Source of the DNA: Cyclobacteriaceae bacterium
GTDB taxonomy: Bacteria; Bacteroidota; Bacteroidia; Cytophagales; Cyclobacteriaceae
Assembly (NCBI GenBank): GCA_030589835.1
Contig: JAUUZS010000253.1
Span: forward strand, 1-6,523
Length of the DNA stretch: 6,523 bases
Direction of reading: 5' to 3'
Part shown: positions 1 to 6,421 of the stretch, in pieces
Layout of the letters: every line of letters starts with the position of its first letter
Numbering within the stretch: the stretch's first letter is position 1
Translations under genes and position numbers: made by a program
The notes under the pieces: generated by a model
Database searches by the model: none
Seen by the model: the letters and a program-made list of their open reading frames with translations, nothing else
What the model was told of the DNA's origin: nothing

Positions 1-1115
1 CCAACTCTTCGTACCTCATCTTTAAATAAAGTATTTAATGGTTCGACGATTTTAAGATTCATTTTTTCTGGCAATCCACCAACATTGTGGTGTGACTTGA
101 TTGTTGCTGAAGGCCCTTTTACAGAGACTGATTCGATCACATCGGGATAGATGGTGCCTTGGGCCAGCCATTTTACATCTTTGATTTTATGCGCTTCTTC
201 ATCGAATATCTCAATGAACGTTTTTCCTATCGCTTTTCGTTTATCCTCGGGATCGCTTAAGCCTGCTAATGCATCATAAAATTTATCTTTTGAATTAACA
301 CCCTTGACATTCAACCCCAAGTCTTTGTAAGAGTGCAGGACTTCTTCAAATTCATTTTTCCTCAAAAGCCCATTGTCAACAAATACACAATAGAGATTCC
401 CTTTTATGGCCCGATGAATGAGCATAGCTGCCACGGATGAATCTACTCCACCAGACAGACCCAAAACAACTTTGTCGTTTCCAAGGGTTTCTTTCAGATT
501 TGCTACAGTGCTTTCTACGAATATGTCAGGCGTCCAGTCTTGGCTACAGTTACAAATGTGCACGACAAAATTTCTGAGTAATATTTTCCCTTCTTCCGTA
601 TGGGTGACCTCAGGATGAAACTGGATGCCGTAGGTATCTTCATTTTTGAGCTTGAATGCAGCATTTTCTACATCTTCAGTGCCTGCAATATTTATGAAAT
701 GTGGGGGCATCTCAGAAATGGTATCCCCATGTGACATCCATACCTGCTTTCCAAGTGTCATTTCCTTCAATAAATCATAATGCTGATCCATCTTCTGTAG
801 CCTGGCCCTGCCATATTCCCGGATTTTTGAAGGAAGGATTACACCATTGTTTTGATGCACCAACAATTGGGCACCATAACAGACACCCAGTACGGGCACT
901 TTCCCACGGTAATCCTCAAGGTTGATATCCGGTGCGTCATCATCTCTTACCGAACATGGACTGCCGGAAAGAATGACTCCTTTTATATTATCGGTCTTTT
1001 TCGGCAGATGGTTGTAAGGGTGGATCTCACAATACACGTTTAGTTCCCGGACTCTCCTGGCAATAAGTTGAGTATATTGAGATCCGAAATCAATAATTAA
1101 TATTTGCTCTGACAT
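1..1115 (-). CDS. guaA: GMP synthase (glutamine-hydrolysing), 5' part, cut by left window edge
   Basis: GuaA converts XMP to GMP using ATP and ammonia released from glutamine, the last step of guanine nucleotide synthesis in the cytoplasm. The frame reads open from ATG 1115-1113 to the window edge: 371 complete codons plus two bases. The family is usually about 510-525 residues, so the last 140 or so lie outside. The N-terminal class I glutamine amidotransferase domain (about 1-190) starts [21 protein letters not shown]. It carries the nucleophile Cys79 in GVCYGAQLL and the His167/Glu169 pair in FHPEVTHT. The ATP-pyrophosphatase domain follows, with the P-loop SGGVDSS at 221-227 and a later [18 protein letters not shown] segment. 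All visible catalytic residues are intact. No Shine-Dalgarno sequence precedes the start, which was chosen because the protein begins exactly where the family begins. It lies 345 nt downstream of hisB in the same direction and may have its own promoter. Identification is secure. Confidence 0.97.
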   Translation of the reverse strand, partial: MSEQILIIDFGSQYTQLIARRVRELNVYCEIHPYNHLPKKTDNIKGVILSGSPCSVRDDDAPDINLEDYRGKVPVLGVCYGAQLLVHQNNGVILPSKIREYGRARLQKMDQHYDLLKEMTLGKQVWMSHGDTISEMPPHFINIAGTEDVENAAFKLKNEDTYGIQFHPEVTHTEEGKILLRNFVVHICNCSQDWTPDIFVESTVANLKETLGNDKVVLGLSGGVDSSVAAMLIHRAIKGNLYCVFVDNGLLRKNEFEEVLHSYKDLGLNVKGVNSKDKFYDALAGLSDPEDKRKAIGKTFIEIFDEEAHKIKDVKWLAQGTIYPDVIESVSVKGPSATIKSHHNVGGLPEKMNLKIVEPLNTLFKDEVRRV

Positions 1116-1460
1116 CGTGCAAAAATAATATTTAACTTTTGATGGTGTGGTATAATTATTAAATATTTCAATTATCTGCCCATTCGAGAGGTAACAAAAC
1201 CACAAAAGCCCCGAATTGCCCTGGCACTCAGCCCACAGATTGATAGAAAATTGGAAGTATATTGACAGGTCGCCAAATTAGGATGGAAGTTCAATCGGTT
1301 CTACCGAAGTGAATCTTGAATCAATTATTTAGCAAGACTAATCTTCTTCAAATCCAGCCCCCTTTATACCCGTCTTTCTGCGTCCTTCGACTGCCCCTAA
1401 TTATTTCAGGGATACTTTTTAGCGGAGTGTACAATTGAAGTGCGCAGGATACAAACCGGG
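1116..1460. other. hisB-guaA intergenic region with a broken coding-like remnant and a weak hairpin
   Basis: No intact gene is visible in these 345 bases. On the plus strand one frame is open from 1143 and reads [18 protein letters not shown], continuing to a TGA at 1262-1264. The same frame resumes with [17 protein letters not shown] before the next stop at about 1318. It has no start codon, and I do not recognise the protein. Inside it, TCGGT (1295-1299) and ACCGA (1303-1307) form a five-base-pair hairpin with a three-base loop, loosely extended by TTCA (1290-1293) with TGAA (1310-1313). There is no T-run on either side, so it is not a convincing terminator for hisB. I found no clear intrinsic terminator between hisB and guaA. 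Confidence 0.4.
1120..1127 (-). promoter_or_regulatory. Possible -7 element of a guaA promoter (near-leaderless start)
   Basis: On the minus strand these bases read TATTTTTG, matching the Bacteroidota -7 consensus TAnnTTTG, and end only four bases before the guaA ATG. Transcription would then start at or within a few bases of the start codon, giving a leaderless or nearly leaderless mRNA. I see no TTG/TTTG at the expected -33 distance; the nearest minus-strand TTG (1171-1169) is too far upstream. In an AT-rich region this 8-mer could occur by chance, so the call is weak. Confidence 0.28.
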
Positions 1461-2558
1461 TTATAATAGCCCTTTGGTACTAGGTAACTTATTCAGCTCA
1501 TTTTCATTCCGTGTTATGGCCAATTTTATGCTTTTTGCAAAAGCCTTGAAAATCCCTTCTATTTTATGGTGTTCATTATCTCCTTCTACCTTTATATTAA
1601 GATTGCATTTCGAGGCATCGGCAAAGGACTTGAAAAAATGATAGAACATCTCTGTGGGCATATCACCAACTTTTTCGCGCTTAAAATCTGCTTCCCAAAC
1701 CAGCCATGGCCGCCCTCCAAAATCCAGTGCCACCTGCGCAAGTGAATCGTCCATAGGCAATAAAAACCCATAGCGGTTAATTCCCTTTTTATCCCCAAGC
1801 GCTATTAAAAAGGCCTCCCCAAGGGCAATAGCGGTATCTTCCACGGTGTGATGTTCATCGACGTGCAGGTCTCCCAGAACATGGATTTTCAGATCTATTC
1901 CAGCATGTTTTCCGATTTGATCAAGCATGTGATCGAAAAACCCCAGACTGGTACTGATGTCAGTATGTCCGGTTCCATCCAGGTTCAGTTCGATATCTAT
2001 TTCCGTTTCATTGGTTTTTCGCTTCACCTTACCTATTCGGTCTGGCAATCGCAAAAAATTGTAGATATCGTCCCAACTGGTCGTAGATAAGTCGGCAGTA
2101 TCGTTTGGTAGATCAGATATAAATATTGCTTTGGAACCCAGGTTTTTGGCAAGCTGAATATCGGTAGGCCTATCGCCAATTACGTAGGAATTTTCCAGGT
2201 CGTATGTGCCTTCCATATAATTTGATAGTAATCCTGTTCTTGGTTTTCTTGTCGGCAGGTTTTCGTGTTCAAAAGACCGGTCGATCAGGATATCGTCAAA
2301 AACAATATTTTCGCCTTTTAGCGTAAGGAGCATTTTGTTTTGGGCGGGCCAAAATGTTTCTTCCGGGTATGAGGCTGTGCCCAGTCCATCCTGGTTAGAA
2401 ACCATCACAAAAAGATAGTTTAGCTCTTCTTTGATCTTCCTGAGGTTAGAGATAGCTCCCGGAAGAAATTCCAATTTCTCCAGAGAATCTATCTGAAAGT
2501 CATCTGAAGGTTCATGGATGATGGTGCCATCACGATCTATAAATAGTATCTTTTTCAT
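1461..2558 (-). CDS. hisB: Bifunctional histidinol-phosphatase / imidazoleglycerol-phosphate dehydratase
   Basis: HisB dehydrates imidazoleglycerol phosphate (C-terminal domain) and hydrolyses histidinol phosphate (N-terminal domain), steps on either side of HisC. At 365 residues it has the length of the fused enzyme. The N-terminal HAD phosphatase (about 1-165) shows motif I FIDRDGT with Asp8 and Asp10, motif II VSNQ around Ser54, Lys105 in TRKP, and motif IV IGDRPTD with Asp129 and Asp133. The IGPD domain (about 172-365) has its metal-binding His motifs intact: FFDHML (His210), KHAG (His218), DEHHTVED (His236, His237), YHFF (His307) and NEHHKIE (His330, His331). The phosphatase loop before Lys105 reads [15 protein letters not shown] and has none of the Cys zinc ligands of the E. 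coli enzyme. The start [12 protein letters not shown] is where the family starts. A 68-nt gap separates it from hisC upstream. It is the last his gene in this cluster. Confidence 0.97.
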   Translation of the reverse strand: MKKILFIDRDGTIIHEPSDDFQIDSLEKLEFLPGAISNLRKIKEELNYLFVMVSNQDGLGTASYPEETFWPAQNKMLLTLKGENIVFDDILIDRSFEHENLPTRKPRTGLLSNYMEGTYDLENSYVIGDRPTDIQLAKNLGSKAIFISDLPNDTADLSTTSWDDIYNFLRLPDRIGKVKRKTNETEIDIELNLDGTGHTDISTSLGFFDHMLDQIGKHAGIDLKIHVLGDLHVDEHHTVEDTAIALGEAFLIALGDKKGINRYGFLLPMDDSLAQVALDFGGRPWLVWEADFKREKVGDMPTEMFYHFFKSFADASKCNLNIKVEGDNEHHKIEGIFKAFAKSIKLAITRNENELNKLPSTKGLL

Positions 2559-2626
2559 CTTTTGGTGTTTTGTAGAAGCCTAGTTTTTTGCCGGTCATTT
2601 TCTTGCCTTTTGGTGCTCCAATGCCA

Positions 2627-3673
2627 TTACAGGCACAGCCTGTTTAGTTGATCTATCAATGTTTTATTTTCGGCATGGGTTCCTACGGTAATCCTTAGGC
2701 AATCTTCGCAAAGCGCTACCTGCGAGCGGTCTCTGACGATTACATGTTTATCGATTAATTCGAGATATTTTGCATGTGCCCCATCGACTTTTACAAGTAT
2801 AAAATTGGCGTCGCTGGGATATATTTTCCGTACTGATGGAATTCCTTTTAGCATGGATTCCAGATATTTTTTCTGATTTAAAATTTCACGCGCCATCTCC
2901 TTCATCAGAGCTTCATTTTCCAACGCATTCAATGCCAAATCCTGTGTCGCTCCGTTGATGTTGTAGGGAGGCTTAATCATATTCAGGATTTCTATTATTT
3001 CAGGGTTGGCGAACGCCATTCCCAATCTTAAGGATGCCAACCCCCAGGCCTTACTAAAGGTTTGGAGTATGACCAAATTCGGATAATTTTCCACTTCCGC
3101 AATAAGGCTGTCCCGGGACGAAAAATCAATATATGCCTCGTCAAGGATCACCAATCCATGGAAGCTGTCTAAGATATTTAGCACATCTTTTTTGTCGATA
3201 CTGTTGCCCGTAGGATTATTTGGGGAGCACAGAAAAATGAATTTTGTTACGGGCGTTATGGCCTCAATCACCTGTGCTACATCGAGTGAGAAGTCTGACA
3301 TCAGAGGAACGCTCGTAATTGCTACATTATTGATATTGGCACTTACTTCGTACATGCCATATGTTGGTGGAGTAATGATGATGTTGTCCTTCCCAGGATT
3401 GCAAAAAGCACGTATTAGCAAATCTATGGGTTCATCACTTCCATTGCCCAGGAATATTTTTTCAGCAGGTACGCCTTTAATTACGCCAATCTTAGTTTTT
3501 AGCTTCAACTGGTAAGGATCTGGATATCTTCGATATTTATCGGAAGAAGTAGAACCAAAAGCATTTTCATTTGCATCAAGATATACCTTGGCATTACCCT
3601 TAAAATCATCCCGGGCAGATGAATATGGTGTTAAATTGAGCAGGTGTGGCCTGAGAAGTTTTTTAATCTCCAT
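2627..3673 (-). CDS. hisC: Histidinol-phosphate aminotransferase
   Basis: HisC is a PLP-dependent fold-type I (class II) aminotransferase that moves the amino group of glutamate onto imidazole acetol phosphate to give histidinol phosphate. The 348-residue length is normal. Visible motifs in order are the N-terminal substrate segment LDANENAFG (33-40), Asn153 in PNNPTG, Asp178 in LDEAY (pairs with the pyridine nitrogen), the Schiff-base Lys208 in TFSKAWG, Arg216 in SLRLG, and Arg327 in CLRITVG, which binds the substrate carboxylate. All are intact. The ATG lies inside the end of hisD: the last 11 bases of hisD (ATGGAGATTAA) are also the first of hisC, so its translation is probably coupled to hisD. 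There is no separate Shine-Dalgarno sequence. HisC-like paralogues can use aromatic amino acids, but the operon position makes the histidine role the sound call. Confidence 0.97.
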   Translation of the reverse strand: MEIKKLLRPHLLNLTPYSSARDDFKGNAKVYLDANENAFGSTSSDKYRRYPDPYQLKLKTKIGVIKGVPAEKIFLGNGSDEPIDLLIRAFCNPGKDNIIITPPTYGMYEVSANINNVAITSVPLMSDFSLDVAQVIEAITPVTKFIFLCSPNNPTGNSIDKKDVLNILDSFHGLVILDEAYIDFSSRDSLIAEVENYPNLVILQTFSKAWGLASLRLGMAFANPEIIEILNMIKPPYNINGATQDLALNALENEALMKEMAREILNQKKYLESMLKGIPSVRKIYPSDANFILVKVDGAHAKYLELIDKHVIVRDRSQVALCEDCLRITVGTHAENKTLIDQLNRLCL

Positions 3674-4961
3674 GTTGATTTTTGAGATGTGCCAACCTTA
3701 CGGAAACCGCCATTTTATGCGCTGTAAGCCCTTCGGTCTCTGCCATTATTTCTACTGCGGGCCCAAGGGCTTTTATACCCTTTTTACTTAATTTTTGATA
3801 GGTTATTTTTTTTACAAAACTATCCATGGACACACCGCTATAGGCCAATGCAGCTTGGTTAGTAGGTAAGGTGTGGTTTGTGCCTGATGCGTAATCCCCA
3901 ACAGATTCCGGGGAATAATTACCCAGAAAAAGTGACCCTGCATTTATGATTTTATCTGCTACTTCTTCAGCATTTTTTACAGATAAGATGAGGTGTTCGG
4001 CAGCATATTTATTGAGAATATGAATGGCTTCCTCTTCCGTATCGACAATTATTGCCAGGCTATTCTCCAGCGCCTGTTCAGCCATTTTTTTTCTTGGGAG
4101 GCCGGGCAAATGCTGCTGAACTGAAGCCATTGTTTTTTTGACTATCGATTCTTTTGTGGCAATAAGTAAAACCTGACTATCCCCACCATGCTCTGCCTGT
4201 GACAAGAGATCGGCAGCAATAAAATCAGGAATGGCAGATTCATCGGCAAAAACCGCTACTTCTGAGGGGCCGGCAGGGAGGTCAATCGCAATGCCTTTTT
4301 CGGCAACAATTTGTTTTGCAGCGGTGACATACTGATTTCCCGGGCCAAAAATTTTATATACTTTCGGAACACTTTCTGTTCCATAGGCGAGGGCGGCAAT
4401 GGCTTGTGCACCGCCAACTTTCACGATCCTGTCTATACCGATCAATTGAGCACAATACAGGATTGCAGGGTGTACTTTACCACTTTTATTTGGAGGTGTA
4501 CAGAGTACCAATTCTTTGCATCCTGCCAACTTTGCGGGTATGGCCAGCATCAAAACCGTGCTGAAAAGTGGCGCTGTTCCTCCTGGAATATATAATCCTA
4601 CTTTTTCTATGGCTACACTTTTTCTTTTGCATACGATGCCGGGCATCGTTTCGACTTCCAGATCGGCCGTTTTTTGTAGTACATGAAATTTTTCGATATT
4701 ATTCTTAGCGATATTGATGGCGTTTTTCAGTTGCTTGCTCACATGTTTGCATCCCGCTTCGATTTCCTCCTGGCTGACGATCAAATCGGTCAAATGAACA
4801 TGATCGTATTCTAAATTGTATTTAATGAGCGCCCGATCACCTTTTAGCTTAACATTTTTTAAGATTGGCTTAATGATCTTTTTTATATTTTTGAGCTTCT
4901 TGACCGGTCTTTTAAGTGCCGCTTCAAGCTCGTCTCCCTTCGGATTTTTAAACACTCTCAT
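3663..4961 (-). CDS. hisD: Histidinol dehydrogenase
   Basis: HisD carries out the last two steps of the pathway, oxidising L-histidinol through histidinal to L-histidine with two NAD+ and a zinc ion, usually as a homodimer. The 432-residue length is typical. Family signatures include VGLYIPGG (121-128), GPGNQYVTAAK (from 206) and DLPAGPSEV (from 227). The four zinc ligands known from the E. coli enzyme are recognisable as Gln255 and His258 in SQAEHGG, Asp356 in VGDYASG and His415 in GLTAHK. The catalytic pair Glu322-His323 sits in AAEHL. Every one is offset by four residues from the E. coli numbering, so the core has no net insertion or deletion across this span. Its ATG follows the hisG stop after a single base, and its 3' end overlaps hisC by 11 nt, which suggests coupled translation. 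The N-terminus is lysine-rich (about 17-40), which has no obvious consequence. Confidence 0.98.
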   Translation of the reverse strand: MRVFKNPKGDELEAALKRPVKKLKNIKKIIKPILKNVKLKGDRALIKYNLEYDHVHLTDLIVSQEEIEAGCKHVSKQLKNAINIAKNNIEKFHVLQKTADLEVETMPGIVCKRKSVAIEKVGLYIPGGTAPLFSTVLMLAIPAKLAGCKELVLCTPPNKSGKVHPAILYCAQLIGIDRIVKVGGAQAIAALAYGTESVPKVYKIFGPGNQYVTAAKQIVAEKGIAIDLPAGPSEVAVFADESAIPDFIAADLLSQAEHGGDSQVLLIATKESIVKKTMASVQQHLPGLPRKKMAEQALENSLAIIVDTEEEAIHILNKYAAEHLILSVKNAEEVADKIINAGSLFLGNYSPESVGDYASGTNHTLPTNQAALAYSGVSMDSFVKKITYQKLSKKGIKALGPAVEIMAETEGLTAHKMAVSVRLAHLKNQHGD

Positions 4962-4962
4962 T

Positions 4963-5835
4963 TTAAAGGATCATTTTTTCAATAGGAACCACCAGGATGC
5001 CTTCAGCCCCTGCATTCCTCAATTTCTCTATTACATCCCAAAATTCATCCTCATTGATCACGGAATGAATAGAACTCCAATTTCTATCTGCCAAAGGAAC
5101 GATTGTCGGGCTGCGCATTCCCGGAAGCAGGGCAATAATTTTTTCAAGTTTCTCATTTGGCGCATTCAGTAAAATATACTTATTGTTTTTTCCTTTCTGA
5201 ACAGATTCTATCCGGAACAACAATTTGTCGAGAATTGATTTTTTTTCATCGGACATCTTTTGATTTCCTATGATAATGGCCTCAGAATTGAGAATTTCCT
5301 CAACTTCCTTAAGCCCGTTGCTCAGTAGGGTGCTGCCAGAGCTTACAATATCACAAACCGCCGTGGCCAAACCAATGCTCGGTGCGATTTCTACAGAACC
5401 GGAAATTTCATGGATGTCAGCACTAATCTTGTTCCTGGATAGGAAATCCTGCAAAATTTTGGGGTATGAAGTGGCAATGCTAGCATTCTCAAAATATTCA
5501 AGGCCCTGATAGGTGATTTCTTTCGGAATGGCAAGACTAAGGCGGCATTTAGAAAAGCCAAGTTTTTTTACCACATCTATATTTTTCCCTTTTTCTAAAG
5601 CCACATTTTCGCCTACGATTCCAATGTCAGCGACTCCATCGGCTACATAATCCGGAATATCGTCATCACGTAAGAAAAGAAATTCGATGGGGAAATTGCG
5701 TGCCTTTGATTTTAGCTTTCCAGAACCGTTACTGAATTTAATGCCACTTTCTTTTATCAAGCTTAGGGAATCTTCGCTCAAGCGCCCTTTTCTTTGTATT
5801 GCAAGTCTTAAAATTGTGTTGTTTGTCATATTCAT
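4963..5835 (-). CDS. hisG: ATP phosphoribosyltransferase, long form with C-terminal regulatory domain
   Basis: HisG condenses ATP with PRPP to phosphoribosyl-ATP, the committed step of histidine synthesis. At 290 residues it is the long form (HisG-L). The catalytic periplasmic-binding-protein-like fold spans about 1-210, beginning LRLAIQRKGRLSEDS. The PRPP-binding loop is at about 162-170 (DIVSSGSTL). The C-terminal ACT-like regulatory domain (about 215-290) includes LLPGMRSPTIVPL and ends near GAEGILVVPIEKM. Known long-form enzymes are hexamers inhibited by histidine at this domain and do not need HisZ, so feedback inhibition is expected here. Start: ATG 5835-5833 is used. A second in-frame ATG two codons later (5829-5827) is equally possible, because no Shine-Dalgarno sequence separates them. 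hisG is first in the operon; one base separates its stop from the hisD start. Upstream lies a leader with a candidate His-codon peptide. Confidence 0.97.
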   Translation of the reverse strand: MNMTNNTILRLAIQRKGRLSEDSLSLIKESGIKFSNGSGKLKSKARNFPIEFLFLRDDDIPDYVADGVADIGIVGENVALEKGKNIDVVKKLGFSKCRLSLAIPKEITYQGLEYFENASIATSYPKILQDFLSRNKISADIHEISGSVEIAPSIGLATAVCDIVSSGSTLLSNGLKEVEEILNSEAIIIGNQKMSDEKKSILDKLLFRIESVQKGKNNKYILLNAPNEKLEKIIALLPGMRSPTIVPLADRNWSSIHSVINEDEFWDVIEKLRNAGAEGILVVPIEKMIL

Positions 5836-5879
5836 GAGAATTATAATTTTGTAGTGAGAAAAAGTAATGAAAATCCACA

Positions 5880-5894
5880 GTTCCGGTCAGGAAC
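5880..5894 (-). promoter_or_regulatory. Hairpin over the leader ORF stop, followed by T-rich sequence
   Basis: On the minus strand GTTCC-TGACC-GGAAC forms a perfect five-base-pair stem with a five-base loop that contains the leader ORF's TGA (5889-5887). It is followed by TGTGGATTTTC and then a T-rich stretch. The 5' arm begins five bases after the last His codon, so a ribosome stalled on those codons would cover it. The stem is short and the T-run is broken, so it is a weak terminator on its own. Confidence 0.28.
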
Positions 5895-6003
5895 ATCGAT
5901 GGTGATGATCCCTGCCTGTTCGGTAGGCAGGCCCGCCTGTCCGCCCGCCTGCCGGCGAGGCAGGGTTGGCGAGGAAATGTAAAAGAGAACCCACTACATG
6001 CAT
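5887..6003 (-). CDS. Putative histidine leader peptide (38 aa)
   Basis: This short ORF starts at ATG 6003-6001, about 20 bases after the predicted transcription start, and stops at TGA 5889-5887, 51 bases before hisG. The product begins MHVVGSLLHF and ends GRDHHHRCS. Five of its 38 residues are histidine, three of them consecutive (CAT CAC CAT, 5907-5899). In enterobacteria a His-rich leader peptide ahead of hisG senses charged tRNA-His, and position and content suggest the same role here. Against this, three His codons in a row is short, and the middle of the peptide (about residues 13-31) is simply the translation of a GC-rich palindromic repeat. The frame can also be extended upstream to a GTG/ATG at about 6093, but that would run through the promoter. 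The ORF may therefore be fortuitous. Confidence 0.42.
   Translation of the reverse strand: MHVVGSLLHFLANPASPAGGRTGGPAYRTGRDHHHRCS
5910..5965. repeat. 56-bp GC-rich palindromic repeat (REP-like)
   Basis: The element is bounded by perfect 7-bp inverted termini, CCCTGCC (5910-5916) and GGCAGGG (5959-5965), and is strikingly GC-rich inside an AT-rich leader. It contains two nested hairpins: CCTGCCT/AGGCAGG (5911-5917 with 5925-5931, 7 bp) and CCTGCC/GGCAGG (5948-5953 with 5959-5964, 6 bp). The inner arms GGCAGGC (5926-5932) and GCCTGCC (5947-5953) can instead pair with each other over 7 bp. Repeats built from CCTGCC/GGCAGG units are, to my recollection, scattered in many copies through Bacteroidota genomes, so this is probably one copy of such a family. 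Copy number cannot be judged from one window. It lies inside the candidate leader peptide ORF. Confidence 0.72.
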
Positions 6004-6028
6004 TTTTCTAATTAAGCGTTTTGAGGCA

Positions 6029-6058
6029 CAAAAATAGTTATATATCTTGTTTAACAAA
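6029..6058 (-). promoter_or_regulatory. Bacteroidota-type promoter of the his operon
   Basis: On the minus strand TTTG (6058-6055) and TATTTTTG (6036-6029) match the -33 TTTG and -7 TAnnTTTG elements used by the Bacteroidota primary sigma factor. They are 18 bases apart, close to the usual spacing of about 19-21. Transcription would start around 6022-6026, leaving about 20 bases before the leader ORF ATG at 6003 and about 190 before hisG. I saw no comparable pair nearer to hisG, which makes this the best candidate for the whole operon. Confidence 0.58.
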
Positions 6059-6060
6059 AG

Positions 6061-6421
6061 AAGATATTCGGAATACGGGAAAAATTGCATCACAATTTGC
6101 GATCGATGGAAAGGACAATAGATTTCTCTCCTGGGTTAATACAAATCGTAAGGACACCTTAGCAAGGGATAATGGCTAGGTTTTGCCGGTTTTCCATCCG
6201 CACTAACATACAGGATTATGATGCTACCAACTTCTGGACTCAGATCAGGAAAAATGAAAAACGAGATTGGAAAGTAAAAATCACCCTAATATATTGTACT
6301 TTTCTATTAATTAATTGTTGTTTAATAAGAAAATTAACTAGCTTGCAAGCGAATAATGGATATAGGGGATCTCTAATAATTCATTCGCATCAAAATTTTC
6401 AGAGTTTTTTATAGACAATAA
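6061..6421. other. Intergenic stretch without a convincing gene
   Basis: Short open frames occur on both strands, but none has a recognisable product, a good start or codon use like the his genes. A plus-strand frame at 6172-6414 (80 codons) contains a hydrophobic run and many rare-looking residues; I regard it as chance. Another plus-strand frame runs open from before 6063 to a TAG near 6175 without a start codon. Small structural items are a perfect 10-bp palindrome GCTTGCAAGC at 6341-6350 and a short direct repeat AAAATTTT at about 6392-6399 and 6420-6427. No tRNA, rRNA or insertion sequence was seen. Confidence 0.4.

Larger units (their letters stand above)
5836..6025 (-). promoter_or_regulatory. 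5' leader of the his operon, candidate attenuator
   Basis: If transcription starts just after the promoter at 6029-6058, the hisG mRNA has a leader of about 190 nt, long for a Bacteroidota operon. In transcript order it holds a small ORF with a run of His codons (5907-5899), a GC-rich block able to fold in mutually exclusive ways (5965-5910), a small hairpin across the ORF stop (5894-5880), and a T-rich stretch (about 5873-5854) before the hisG ATG. These are the ingredients of amino-acid attenuation. The order is not the classical one, because the His codons come after the strong hairpins rather than before them. No strong terminator with an uninterrupted T-run is visible. The regulatory role is therefore an inference. 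Confidence 0.42.

Noticed and set aside
1395..1420. CCCCT...AGGG followed by a short T-run on the plus strand, possible terminator
   Set aside because: The stem is only about four base pairs with a long loop, and it points away from hisB, so it cannot terminate the his operon.
3192..3515. 107-codon plus-strand ORF antisense to hisC
   Set aside because: It lies entirely within hisC, whose catalytic motifs are intact in the other frame; it is a shadow frame.
5910..5965. The palindromic block as a CRISPR array or insertion sequence end
   Set aside because: There are no regularly spaced unique spacers, no transposase nearby and no visible target duplication; a short REP-like repeat explains it better.
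5887..6093. 68-aa minus-strand reading of the leader ORF from a GTG/ATG pair
   Set aside because: This longer form would run through the -33 and -7 elements of the promoter; the ATG at 6003 after the predicted transcription start fits better.
5894..6109. Matching ATCGATGG octamers at 5895-5902 and 6102-6109, considered as operator half-sites or target duplications
   Set aside because: Only eight matching bases about 200 bases apart with no wider similarity; chance is the simplest explanation, and they do not flank the GC-rich repeat closely.
6172..6414. 80-codon plus-strand ORF upstream of the his promoter
   Set aside because: No recognisable domain, irregular composition, and it lies in an AT-rich region with no promoter that I can place; the hydrophobic run alone does not support a membrane protein.
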